A stretch of 48,879 bases of DNA, from contig NZ_MUKA01000041.1 of NCBI RefSeq assembly GCF_002150735.1, positions 1-48,879 on the forward strand, given 5' to 3'. Under the pieces are notes generated by a model, which worked only from the letters and a program-made list of their open reading frames with translations, made no database searches and was not told where the DNA came from. Both the position numbers and the translations under genes were made by a program. This document shows positions 24,127-34,535 of the stretch, piece by piece; position 1 is the first letter of the stretch, and each line of letters starts with the position of its first letter. Source of the stretch: Streptomyces africanus (lineage in GTDB: Bacteria; Actinomycetota; Actinomycetes; Streptomycetales; Streptomycetaceae).

Positions 24127-24747
24127 ATGGCTGATGTCACCCCCGCCGGCCCGCCCCCGCTGGGACTCCGGGAGCGGAAGAAGATCAGGACCCGCCAGGC
24201 GATCCGCGCCGCGACCTACGCGCTGATCGAGGAGCAGGGCTACGACGCCACGACGATCGAGCAGATCGCCGACCGGGCCGAGGTGTCGCCGTCGACCGTC
24301 TTCCGGTACTTCCCGACCAAGGAGGACATCGTCATCACCGACGAGTGCCACCCGGTGATGACGGCGGAGCTGCGGGCCCGGCCCGAGGACGAGTCGTGGG
24401 CGGACGTCCTGCGGCATGTGATGCGCACGGCCCTCGACCGGAGCCTCGCCGAGGAACCCGAGGTGACCCGGTTGCGGGCCCGGCTCGGGGTCGAGGTCCC
24501 CGCCGTCCGCGCCCGCATGACGCAGAGCATGGCGGCGACCGGCCGGCTGCTCCGCGAGGCCCTCGCCGAGCGCTCCGGACTGGACCCCGACAGCCTGGAG
24601 CTACGGGTCTTCGCCATGTCCGTGATGGGCGGGCTGATGGAGGTCTCCCACTACTGGGCCGAGACCGGCCACCGGGACGACGTCCGGGGACTGGCCGACC
24701 GCGCCCTGGACGTCCTGGAACACGGCCTGCCGACCGGAAAGCCCTGA
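24127..24747 (+). CDS. TetR-family transcriptional regulator
   Basis: 206 aa. The N-terminal helix-turn-helix (RKKIRTRQAIRAATYALIEEQGYDATTIEQIADRAEVSPSTVFRYFPTKEDIV, about residues 17-66) is classic TetR. The ligand domain is all-helical without recognisable specificity. There is no Shine-Dalgarno; the palindrome and -10-like hexamer right at the start codon suggest leaderless autoregulated expression. Possible targets are its own gene and the neighbouring Mut7-C gene, 35 nt downstream. Confidence 0.9.
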   Translation: MADVTPAGPPPLGLRERKKIRTRQAIRAATYALIEEQGYDATTIEQIADRAEVSPSTVFRYFPTKEDIVITDECHPVMTAELRARPEDESWADVLRHVMRTALDRSLAEEPEVTRLRARLGVEVPAVRARMTQSMAATGRLLREALAERSGLDPDSLELRVFAMSVMGGLMEVSHYWAETGHRDDVRGLADRALDVLEHGLPTGKP

Positions 24748-24782
24748 GGCCCACCCGCCCGCCGCCGTGGCATCCTGACCGC

Positions 24783-25514
24783 GTGAACGGTCCCGAGATC
24801 CGCGTCGAGTTCGCCCCCGAGCTGCACGTGTTCCTCCCCCAGGCCCGGCGGTCGGGCACCCTGCGGGCCACCACGGACGGCCTCTCCAGTCTGGGCCATG
24901 TCGTCGAGTCGCTGGGTGTGCCGCTGACCGAGGTGGGCGCCCTGGTCGTGGACGGCCGCGAGGTGCGCGTCTCGCACGTCCCGGCGGCCGGCGAGTCGGT
25001 GACGGTTCTGACCGTCGCCCGCCCCCAGCGGGTGCCTGGCGCGCCCCTGCGGTTCCTCCTCGACGTGCACCTCGGCACGCTGGCCCGGCGGCTGCGGCTG
25101 CTCGGCGTGGACACGGCCTACGAGTCGACCGACATCGGCGACCCGGCGCTGGCCGCTCGTTCGGCGGCGCAGCAGCGGGTCATGCTGAGCCGCGACCGGG
25201 GGCTGCTGCGCAGGCGCGAGCTGTGGGCGGGGGCGTTCGTCTACAGCACCCGGCCGGAGGAGCAGCTTCGGGACGTCCTGGACCGGTTCCAGCCCGAGCT
25301 GCGGCCCTGGACGCGGTGCACGGCCTGCAACGGGGTGCTCCGCAAGGCGACCAAGGACGAGGTCGCCGACCAGCTGAAGCACGGGACGCATGCCACGTAC
25401 GACGTGTTCGCGCAGTGCACGGAGTGCGGCCGGGCGTACTGGAAGGGCGCGCATCACGAGCAGCTGGAAGCGATCGTGGAGCGGGCGATGGCGCTTCGGC
25501 CGGAGCGCCGTTGA
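24783..25514 (+). CDS. Mut7-C RNase-domain protein with N-terminal ubiquitin-like domain and zinc ribbon
   Basis: 243 aa, three parts. Residues 1-80 resemble the ThiS/MoaD ubiquitin-like fold (VVDGREVRVSHVPAAGESVTVLTVA). Residues 85-170 are the PIN-related Mut7-C domain, with acidic residues in FLLDVHLGTLARRLRLLG and MLSRDRGLL. Residues 179-215 hold two CxxC pairs (CTAC, CTEC) forming a zinc ribbon, ending GRAYWKGAHHEQL. Predicted to be a metal-dependent ribonuclease; the RNA target is unknown. Start is GTG 24783. Confidence 0.82.
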   Translation: MNGPEIRVEFAPELHVFLPQARRSGTLRATTDGLSSLGHVVESLGVPLTEVGALVVDGREVRVSHVPAAGESVTVLTVARPQRVPGAPLRFLLDVHLGTLARRLRLLGVDTAYESTDIGDPALAARSAAQQRVMLSRDRGLLRRRELWAGAFVYSTRPEEQLRDVLDRFQPELRPWTRCTACNGVLRKATKDEVADQLKHGTHATYDVFAQCTECGRAYWKGAHHEQLEAIVERAMALRPERR

Positions 25515-25520
25515 CGGTCG

Positions 25521-25602
25521 GGCGCCGCGGGGAACTGCGGGCCGTTCGTGGCTGGTCGCGCCCACGCGGCGGAGCCGCACATCGATACAGCCCCGCGCCC
25601 CT
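25521..25602 (-). repeat. Dispersed Streptomyces intergenic repeat
   Basis: On the minus strand this reads AGGGGCGCGGGGCTGTATCG, continues through GCGGCTCCGCCGC (an internal hairpin) and ends in CAGTTCCCCGCGGCGCC. The ends are complementary, so the whole element can fold. I recognise it as a short element found many times between genes in Streptomyces genomes. It lies between convergent genes and may act as a bidirectional terminator. Confidence 0.65.
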
Positions 25603-25612
25603 TGGAGGGCGC

Positions 25613-28015
25613 CTAACGCCTGGTCAGGTCCTTCTTGCCGCAGGCGATTCCGTCTCCGTCCCTGTCGAGGCCCAGCGGATCGTCCCCGCCGTTGACCTTC
25701 AGGCGGCCGTAGTCGTTCGCCTTCAGCCACGCGCAGCGGGACGCCGTCGTCTTCTTCACCTCCGCCGGGAAGCCGGTCGGCACGCAGACGTTGATCGAGC
25801 CGTAGTGGCGGTCGCAGCCGGAGATCGTCGGGCCGACCTTCTGTGACGTGCGCTTCTTGCCGGGTCCCGTGACCTTGCCCTCCGGCGCGTCCGCGAAGTC
25901 GTGGACATGCGCCGAGGCGTCCGTCGCCCTGAGGGCCCGGGGGCCCTGGAGATGCACCCACTTCGCCACCGACGGCACCCCGTTCGCGTCCACCGCGAAG
26001 AGCATGTACCAGCCGGGCGGGGCCATGTCGGGGTTGCTCGTCACGTTCAGGTCGACGTTGCCGCCGTCGACGGACAGCGGCAGGTCCACGAACCGCTGGT
26101 TCGGATCCGAGGAGTGCGTGACGGCGGCCGGGCGGATCAGCTCGGCCTTGGCGATGGGCCGGTCGACGGTGATCCGCTGGGTGTCGCCGTAGGTCCACTC
26201 GGTGTCGATCACCGAGGTGATCGAGGGGCGCGGGCCCTTGAACAGGTAGGGCGGGCTGTAGACCGACACGTCGTGGTTCCAGGAGCCGTTGCCCGGGTTG
26301 TCGCCGGTCGTCATCACGCGGCCGTCGGGCAGCAGGAACGCCGAGGAGTGGTAGCCGCGCGCCTCGGGGTCGACGGCCACCGGGTCGAAGGTCTCCGACT
26401 CGGGGTCGAAGACCGACGTCTCGTGGACCGGGTTGGCGCGGTTGTGCAGCGCCCCGCCCGTCTCCAGCACCTTGCCGTCGGGCAGGAGCACGGCGGAGAC
26501 GTACATCTTGCCCTGGTCGCCGGTCTGCGGGACGGGCCCGTCGCCGAGGTCGACCGTGCCCTGCGGGACCGGCGGCCCGGCCACGTACGAGGGGCTCGGC
26601 TGCTTGAGGTCGATGATGTCGGTCAGGCGGTTCGCCTCCGGGTTGGAGTCGATGTTGCCGCCGCCGAGGGTGAGGACCTTCTGGTCCTGCGCCGGGGGCA
26701 GCAGCACGCTGGCCGACTGGTCGCGCTCGTCCTTCTTCCGGAGGCCGGGGACCTGGGTGATGGTGTTGGCGCCGTAGTCGTAGATCGCCGAGCCGGTGCC
26801 GGGGATGTTGTTGCCGAAGACGTGGCTGCCCGAGTAGAAGAGGCGGCCGTCCTGCATGAGGATCATCGACGGGTACAGGCCCCAGTACGACCAGGTCTGG
26901 TTGACCTTCCACAGCGGCTGCCACTGCTGCTCGGCCTCGGAGAACAGTTCGGCGGTGACCGAGCCGCTGGAGTCCTCGCGCAGGCCGCCGAAGGAGATGA
27001 CGTCACCGTTGCCGAGGATCGTGGCCGACGGGTACCAGTGGCCGTCGTTCATGTCGTTGGTCCTGGAGTAGGTCTCGGTCTTCGGGTCGAAGACGTACGA
27101 GTCCTTGAAGCCCTCGTAGCCGTGTCCGCCCGGCACCGGGTACGCCTTGTTGCCGCTCATCACCAGCACGCGCCCGTCCTGGAGCTGCACGTGGCCGGCG
27201 CAGAACATGTCCTTCGGCGTGGGGACGACCTTGTAGGTGCCCTTCTCAGGGTCGTACACCGCCGAGGTGAAGGTGCCCGCCTTGAACATCGACTCGTCGT
27301 TGCCCGAGCCCGCGATCAGCAGCACCTTGCCGTTGTTGAGGACGACGGAGTGCATGGAACGGACCGGGTTCTTCGTGGGCAGTACGTCCCACTTGCCGTT
27401 CGCGCACTGCTCGGCCGTGCCCGTGCACTGCGGCGGCGGGACCGGGTCGGCGACCTGCTCCATCGTGTAGTCGTCGGTGGTGGCCGAGCCGGTGCCGTAG
27501 ACGGAGACGCCCCAGGAGATGCGGTCGGTGCCGGCCGGGACCTCCGGGGTGCGGACCGTGGCCTCGGTCCAGGTGCCGGCCGTCTCCAGCGTCTTGAGGT
27601 CGGTCCAGTACTGCCAGCCGGCGGTCGTGTCGTGCCGGAAGAGGGTGACCGAGGCGTCCGGGGTGGTCGTCTTGTACCAGAGCCCGAGGTCGTACTGCCT
27701 GCCCGGCGTCACCACCGGCGCGCACGCGGCGGACTCGGTGATCAGGGCCTTGCGGTCGCCGTCGAGGCGGCGGGTCAGCTCGACCTTCATGGCCCTGGAG
27801 CCGGTGTGCGCGTCGGCCGTGGTGGTGAAGGCGAAGTCGTTGTCGCCCCAGCCGGACTTCTCCCAGCAGAACGGCATGTCCCCGGCGCCCGCGGTCTCGA
27901 AGCCGGGGTTCTTGATGAGGTTGGCCGCGGAGGCGGGCTGGGGCGCGGTCAGCAGCAGGCCGGCCGTGAGCACGCCCACGCCGACGAGTGCGGTCCTTCT
28001 CCGGTACGTGTTCAC
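25613..28015 (-). CDS. Secreted galactose-oxidase-like copper-radical oxidase with C-terminal Excalibur-like domain
   Basis: 800 aa. Residues 1-30 are a signal peptide ending ASA. Residues 31-185 form a carbohydrate-binding-like beta-sandwich (NLIKNPGFE...). Residues 205-690 are the Kelch-type oxidase plus C-terminal domain. Cofactor residues are identifiable: Cys272 (MFCAGH) and Tyr328 (HWYPS) for the Cys-Tyr crosslink, Tyr555-His556 (GYHSS) and His634 (VTHSSDPNQR) for copper. Residues 730-796 add four Cys and DRDGDGIACG, an Excalibur-type calcium motif not usual in GlxA. It should oxidise a glycan primary alcohol outside the cell. It is the last gene of a coupled glycosyltransferase operon. 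Confidence 0.88.
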   Translation of the reverse strand: MNTYRRRTALVGVGVLTAGLLLTAPQPASAANLIKNPGFETAGAGDMPFCWEKSGWGDNDFAFTTTADAHTGSRAMKVELTRRLDGDRKALITESAACAPVVTPGRQYDLGLWYKTTTPDASVTLFRHDTTAGWQYWTDLKTLETAGTWTEATVRTPEVPAGTDRISWGVSVYGTGSATTDDYTMEQVADPVPPPQCTGTAEQCANGKWDVLPTKNPVRSMHSVVLNNGKVLLIAGSGNDESMFKAGTFTSAVYDPEKGTYKVVPTPKDMFCAGHVQLQDGRVLVMSGNKAYPVPGGHGYEGFKDSYVFDPKTETYSRTNDMNDGHWYPSATILGNGDVISFGGLREDSSGSVTAELFSEAEQQWQPLWKVNQTWSYWGLYPSMILMQDGRLFYSGSHVFGNNIPGTGSAIYDYGANTITQVPGLRKKDERDQSASVLLPPAQDQKVLTLGGGNIDSNPEANRLTDIIDLKQPSPSYVAGPPVPQGTVDLGDGPVPQTGDQGKMYVSAVLLPDGKVLETGGALHNRANPVHETSVFDPESETFDPVAVDPEARGYHSSAFLLPDGRVMTTGDNPGNGSWNHDVSVYSPPYLFKGPRPSITSVIDTEWTYGDTQRITVDRPIAKAELIRPAAVTHSSDPNQRFVDLPLSVDGGNVDLNVTSNPDMAPPGWYMLFAVDANGVPSVAKWVHLQGPRALRATDASAHVHDFADAPEGKVTGPGKKRTSQKVGPTISGCDRHYGSINVCVPTGFPAEVKKTTASRCAWLKANDYGRLKVNGGDDPLGLDRDGDGIACGKKDLTRR

Positions 28016-29205
28016 GCGGCTCTCCTCGCGGTGCGGCCGTCGCGCGCGGGCTGCTCACCGGCCCGGCGCGGCAGGTAGACCAGCGCTTCGGTCGCCACGA
28101 AGCGCAGGACGAACGTCGTCACCAGCGCGAGCGCGGTGGCGGACAGCACGCCCAGGTGCAGCTGGTGCACGAACAGGGCGATCAGCGGGATGCGCAGCAC
28201 CAGATCGACGTTGGCGAGCAGCGCGAACCGGCCCGCCCGGTCCCACCAGCGCCGGTGCCGGCGCCGCTCGCGGAACAGCAGGTGCTCGATGAGCAGGAAG
28301 TTCCATGCGACGCCGAGCTGGTTGGCGAGGACCTCCGCCGGTACGTAGTGCATACCGACGGCGGTCAGCGCCCACAGGCCCAGCAGGTTCGGCAGGAAGC
28401 CGGTGAGCCCGATCAGGCCGAAGCCGACCATGCGCGCGACCGGCGAGGCGGCGCGCAGCCCGGCCAGGTGGCGCAGGAACCGCAGGCCCTCCTGCGCGGT
28501 CGACTTGGACTCGCCGGCGAACCGGTCCTGGAAGACGAAGGGCACCTCGGTGACCCGGCGCGGGCGGCTGCGGACGGCGAGTTCGAGGAGGATCTTGTAG
28601 CCGAGCGGCTGGAGCACCTCGGCCGTGACCGCGCTGCGGCGGATCGCGAAGAAGCCGCTCATCGGGTCGCTGATGCCGTGCAGCCGGCGCGGGAAGAGCG
28701 CCTTGGTCAGCCAGGTCGCCCCCCGCGAGACGGCCACGCGGTAACTGCCCGCGAGCCCGGCCCGGCTGCCGCCCTTGATGTACCGGGAGGCGACGACCAG
28801 CCCGGCGTTCGCCCGCTCGCCCGTGGCGACCAGGTCGGGCACGAGGGACGGCGGGTGCTGGCAGTCGCCGTCCATGACGACGATCCAGTCGGACGTGGCC
28901 GCCTTCAGCCCCTCGACGACCGCGCCGCCGAGCCCGCCCACCGGCTCCTGGCGGTGCAGCACGGTCACCGGGAACGGGCAGTCCTGCGCCGCCTTCTGGA
29001 TGACCTCGGGCGTGTCGTCGGTGGAGTCGTCGACGAACAGGACCTCGCAGGGCAGCCGGGCGGGTACGGCCTCGGTGATCTGGTGCAGCAACTGCCGTAC
29101 GTTCGCAGACTCGTTGAACGTCGGTACGACGATGGTGACGGCGCCCGGTTCGGGGATCTCGGCGGTCTCGACGACCTCTCCGGGGACGGTGGACTCCTGG
29201 CTCAT
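28012..29205 (-). CDS. Polyprenyl-phosphate glycosyltransferase (GT2) fused to a GtrA-like membrane domain
   Basis: 397 aa. Residues 22-250 are a DPM1-like GT2 domain (VVPTFNESANV, VDDSTDDT, MDGDCQHPPS with Asp112/Asp114). Residues 265-375 form four helices of the GtrA type (GFGLIGLTGFLPNLLGLWAL...). It probably loads a sugar onto polyprenyl phosphate and helps flip it. The sugar would then be used by the GT39 enzyme encoded just upstream. Both gene junctions overlap by 4 nt. Confidence 0.88.
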   Translation of the reverse strand: MSQESTVPGEVVETAEIPEPGAVTIVVPTFNESANVRQLLHQITEAVPARLPCEVLFVDDSTDDTPEVIQKAAQDCPFPVTVLHRQEPVGGLGGAVVEGLKAATSDWIVVMDGDCQHPPSLVPDLVATGERANAGLVVASRYIKGGSRAGLAGSYRVAVSRGATWLTKALFPRRLHGISDPMSGFFAIRRSAVTAEVLQPLGYKILLELAVRSRPRRVTEVPFVFQDRFAGESKSTAQEGLRFLRHLAGLRAASPVARMVGFGLIGLTGFLPNLLGLWALTAVGMHYVPAEVLANQLGVAWNFLLIEHLLFRERRRHRRWWDRAGRFALLANVDLVLRIPLIALFVHQLHLGVLSATALALVTTFVLRFVATEALVYLPRRAGEQPARDGRTARRAA

Positions 29206-30851
29206 CGCGCGCCTCCGGCGGACGTCTGGATCTGGCGGATCTCGATGCGGTCCTCGCCGGTGCCGAAGGTGGCGACCGGGTCGGAGTGCTCCATGGCGGC
29301 CCTGACGTTGGGCAGGTCGGCCGCGTCGCGCCGCACGGTCGGCGAGGCGACGACGTAGTCCAGGTCCTTCCAGCCGCGCGGCATCGTCTTCGTCACCGCC
29401 GGGTCGAGGTCGGCCTTGTAGAACCAGATGACGCCGAGGCCCGGCCGGTAGCCGTGGTGCACGAGGTCGAGCCAGAGGGCGTCGTCGACCAGCACCCGGG
29501 TGCGCTCCGGGTTCCCGACCTCGGTGGCCAGCCATGTGGAGGCGGCCTTGTAGGGGGCGTTGGCGTCGGTGGTGACGGCCGTGCGGGCGCCGTCGTACCA
29601 GTGCGGTACGACGTAGGCGCCGGCGGCGAGGGCGAGGACCGTGGCGAGGGTGTACCGGCCCACGCTGACGTACCGTTTCTCCGCCTCGGAGCGCCAGCGG
29701 CTCAGCACCGCGTGGGCGACGGAGGCGGTTCCTCCGGCGAGGACCAGCGCGAGGAACGGCAGGGCCTGGATGACGTACATCGCGGGCAGGTAGCCGCCCG
29801 GACGCAGGGCCAGCGCGGCGAAGATCGCCACGGCCAGGGCCGGTCCGGCCAGGGCCCGGGCGGTGACGGACCAGCGCCAGGTGACGAGGAGCAGCAGGGC
29901 GCCCGCGAGGCCGCCCAGCGGCAGGATCCGGTCGTAGTACAGCCACGACTGGAGCACTCCCCAGGAGCCGGAGCCCTGGTCCAGGATGAAGCCCGAACCG
30001 GGCCTGGTCATCTGGTACTTGACGCCGTCCCAGAGGGAGACGTGCCCGGCGCCCGGCAGCAGCTCGCCCTTGAGCAGGGCGAACAGCGGGTAGGAGAAGC
30101 CGATCAGGGCGCAGGCCGTGACGGCTCCGGTGAGGGCGAACTTGCGGGTGTCCTTGTGGCTGTGCCGCCACATGGTGAGGAACAGGGCGGGCAGGACGAT
30201 GAGCATCGTCTCCTTGGTGAGGACGGCCGTGGCGGCCGCGATCCCCGCCCCGAAGTGGTGCCAGAGGTGACGGCTCGGGGAGGCGGCCAGCGTGAAGGCC
30301 AGCAGCGTCCACATCACCGCGAGGTTGTCGAGGAAGATCTCCCGCTGGAGGACGACCGCCAGCGGCGAGAGGCCGAAGAACACCATGCCGAGCCCGGCCG
30401 CCCAGCGGGGCAGGGCCAGGCGGCGGCCCAGGACGTAGACGAGGACCGCGCTGATGCCGCTGATCACCAGCATCGCGGCGCGCATGGTGCCCACGGTCAT
30501 CGACTCGGGGCTGATCAGCGCGGGGATCCAGGTCAGCACGGCGATCTGGATCCAGCCCAGCGGCGGGTGGTCGTACCAGTAGGTGTAGTGGGCGAGGCCG
30601 TTGCCCTGCTGGACCGACCAGGCCTGGGCGAGGTAGGTGCCCTCGTCGTCGCTGAGGGCCGGGTAGTCGGCGATGTTCCAGCCCTGCACGACGAGGATCG
30701 CCACGAGGAGGACACCGCACAGGAGCAGGTCGGACCGGGAGGAGCGCAGCCGGCTCGGCGGCTCCGGCCGTCGGTGCGCACCGGTGCGGGGCGCGGGCCG
30801 GCGCCGCGCGGGGACCTTCGGGGTGGTCACCGCGGGAAGGGTGGAGGTCAC
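29202..30851 (-). CDS. GT39/ArnT-like membrane glycosyltransferase
   Basis: 549-aa polytopic protein with about 11-12 hydrophobic segments. The first extracytoplasmic loop has ALSDDEGTYLAQAWSVQQG, the acidic catalytic loop of PMT/ArnT-type GT-C enzymes. It should transfer a sugar from a polyprenyl-phosphate donor to a glycan, lipid or protein on the outer face. A soluble C-terminal segment follows. The start is GTG 30851, overlapping the upstream stop by 4 nt. The donor is probably made by the GT2-GtrA fusion enzyme. Confidence 0.85.
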   Translation of the reverse strand: MTSTLPAVTTPKVPARRRPAPRTGAHRRPEPPSRLRSSRSDLLLCGVLLVAILVVQGWNIADYPALSDDEGTYLAQAWSVQQGNGLAHYTYWYDHPPLGWIQIAVLTWIPALISPESMTVGTMRAAMLVISGISAVLVYVLGRRLALPRWAAGLGMVFFGLSPLAVVLQREIFLDNLAVMWTLLAFTLAASPSRHLWHHFGAGIAAATAVLTKETMLIVLPALFLTMWRHSHKDTRKFALTGAVTACALIGFSYPLFALLKGELLPGAGHVSLWDGVKYQMTRPGSGFILDQGSGSWGVLQSWLYYDRILPLGGLAGALLLLVTWRWSVTARALAGPALAVAIFAALALRPGGYLPAMYVIQALPFLALVLAGGTASVAHAVLSRWRSEAEKRYVSVGRYTLATVLALAAGAYVVPHWYDGARTAVTTDANAPYKAASTWLATEVGNPERTRVLVDDALWLDLVHHGYRPGLGVIWFYKADLDPAVTKTMPRGWKDLDYVVASPTVRRDAADLPNVRAAMEHSDPVATFGTGEDRIEIRQIQTSAGGAR

Positions 30852-32137
30852 GCCGGAACGTCCTCTCGGGTCACGGGGACGTCCTGCCGGGGCACGGCGG
30901 TCTCGTCGAGGTGCGCGCCGACATGGGTCGTCAGCTCCCAGTCGCGCCGGCCGCGCTGCTCACGCCACACGGCACGGACGGCCGCCCCGGCGAGCAGGAC
31001 CTGGTAAAAGGGGCCGCCCACGATCAGCTTCAGGTAGTGCGCGAACCGCACGCGCAGCCCGTACTGCTTGCCGAAGTCGTGAAGTCCGACGATCTCGAAG
31101 ACGAAGGTGACCAGGGCCGTGACGGCCGGCAGGAACGTGATGAAGGCGATGCCGACGGGGACGTCAAGGAACAGCGCGATCGCCACGTTCAGCGGGATGA
31201 CCAGGCCGGTGAAGGCCTGCATGAACGGGGTCATCAGGGTGTAGCGGGCGAGCAGCCGCTGCCCGAGGGTGGGCAGTTGCTTCCAGTCCTTCTTCCGGTA
31301 CACCTGGAGGAACCCCTGGTTCCAGCGGGTGCGCTGCTTCAGCAGGGACATCAGCGAGCCCGGGGTCTCCTCCCGGGTCACCATGTCGGAGTCGTAGGCG
31401 ACGACGACCTTCTTGCCGACGCTGGACAGGCGCACGCCCAGGTCGCAGTCCTCGGCGAGGCAGTCCGGGTCCCAGCCGCCGGCTTCCCTGAGGACGCCGG
31501 TGCGGACGAAGACGGTGTTGCCGCCGAGCGGGATGAATCCTTTCTGCGCGTGCAGGTGGAGGCGTGAGCGGAACCAGAAGAAGTACTCCAGGCAGTTGCG
31601 CAGGCTGTACCAGCTGGAGTGGAAGTTGATCAGCTGCACCCCGCCCTGGACGACGTCCGCGCCGGTGGTGCGGAAGGCGTGGTCGACGTGGGCGAGGAGC
31701 TCGGGGTGGACCTGGTCCTCCGCGTCGAAGACGCCGACGACGTCGCCGCGGCAGTGCGGCAGGGCCGTGTTCATGGCCTTCGGCTTGTTCTTCTTCTCGT
31801 GGCGGTCGACGACGACCCGGACCCGTGGATCACGCGCCGCGGCCTGCTCGGCGACGGCGGTGGTCTCCGGGTCGTCGTGCCCGACGATCACGATGATCTC
31901 GAAGCCGGCGTGGCTCGACTCCAGCAGCCGCTGGATCGTGTGGTCCAGCACCGCCTGTTCGTGCCGCGCGGGCAGCAGCAGCGAGAACGAGACGTGCTCG
32001 TCCCCGTCCGGACTGCTGAACCGCGTGGAGGCGAGCACTTCCGGCGTACGCCAGGCGTGCATCTGCCACCACAGGGTGAACGCCGCCATCCAGAACAGGG
32101 CCAGTGAAACGGCAGCGATGAAGACATGCGTCAGCAA
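30848..32137 (-). CDS. Processive-type membrane GT2 glycosyltransferase (cellulose/hyaluronan-synthase-like)
   Basis: 429 aa. One N-terminal helix, then a GT2 catalytic domain with FDAED (138-141), AED (Glu229/Asp230) and QRTRW (268-272), the set that defines processive synthases. Several C-terminal helices (about 295-385) form the translocation part. It has no PilZ domain. It is the first gene of the operon and probably makes a beta-linked polysaccharide that the later enzymes decorate or oxidise. The architecture recalls Streptomyces CslA, which works with the copper oxidase GlxA. Confidence 0.88.
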   Translation of the reverse strand: MLTHVFIAAVSLALFWMAAFTLWWQMHAWRTPEVLASTRFSSPDGDEHVSFSLLLPARHEQAVLDHTIQRLLESSHAGFEIIVIVGHDDPETTAVAEQAAARDPRVRVVVDRHEKKNKPKAMNTALPHCRGDVVGVFDAEDQVHPELLAHVDHAFRTTGADVVQGGVQLINFHSSWYSLRNCLEYFFWFRSRLHLHAQKGFIPLGGNTVFVRTGVLREAGGWDPDCLAEDCDLGVRLSSVGKKVVVAYDSDMVTREETPGSLMSLLKQRTRWNQGFLQVYRKKDWKQLPTLGQRLLARYTLMTPFMQAFTGLVIPLNVAIALFLDVPVGIAFITFLPAVTALVTFVFEIVGLHDFGKQYGLRVRFAHYLKLIVGGPFYQVLLAGAAVRAVWREQRGRRDWELTTHVGAHLDETAVPRQDVPVTREDVPA

Positions 32138-32168
32138 ACAGATCCCCCCAGATCCCAGAACCCCCCGT

Positions 32169-32194
32169 CGTGACGGAGCACCTCACCCGTCACG
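32169..32194 (-). promoter_or_regulatory. Inverted repeat in the leader of the glycosyltransferase operon
   Basis: CGTGACGG and CCGTCACG (8-bp arms, 10-nt spacer) end 32 nt upstream of the first start codon. It may be an operator or an mRNA leader hairpin. The rest of the gap to 32274 shows only AT-richer promoter-like sequence. Confidence 0.4.
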
Positions 32195-32274
32195 GCACTG
32201 TGCAGAGATTAAGGGGGAACTGTGAAACCTGGGGGTCGTTCAGATAAAGAGCCTGGTGCCGCAGGTTCCCGACG

Positions 32275-34308
<2,034 letters not shown>

Positions 34309-34535
34309 GGTGTCCATCCTGCCGCAGTACCCGGTCCGGCACGCGTCAGGCGCCGCGCGTGCGCCGCCCGGGGCGCACGCCCGACGGACACGCGGCACCT
34401 CAACCCGCCCATGTCTTCACATAATCGGGCCGGGCACGCCCCCTCGCCCCGATGCGCCGTCGGCAGCACACTTGACCAAGGAAACGACCGGCACGACGAC
34501 CTGGGTACGCCGGTGCCGCCGGAGGGGGACGTGAC

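Noticed and set aside
25521..25602. tRNA or small structured RNA gene
   Set aside because: No cloverleaf, anticodon or CCA-type end; the sequence matches a dispersed Streptomyces repeat.
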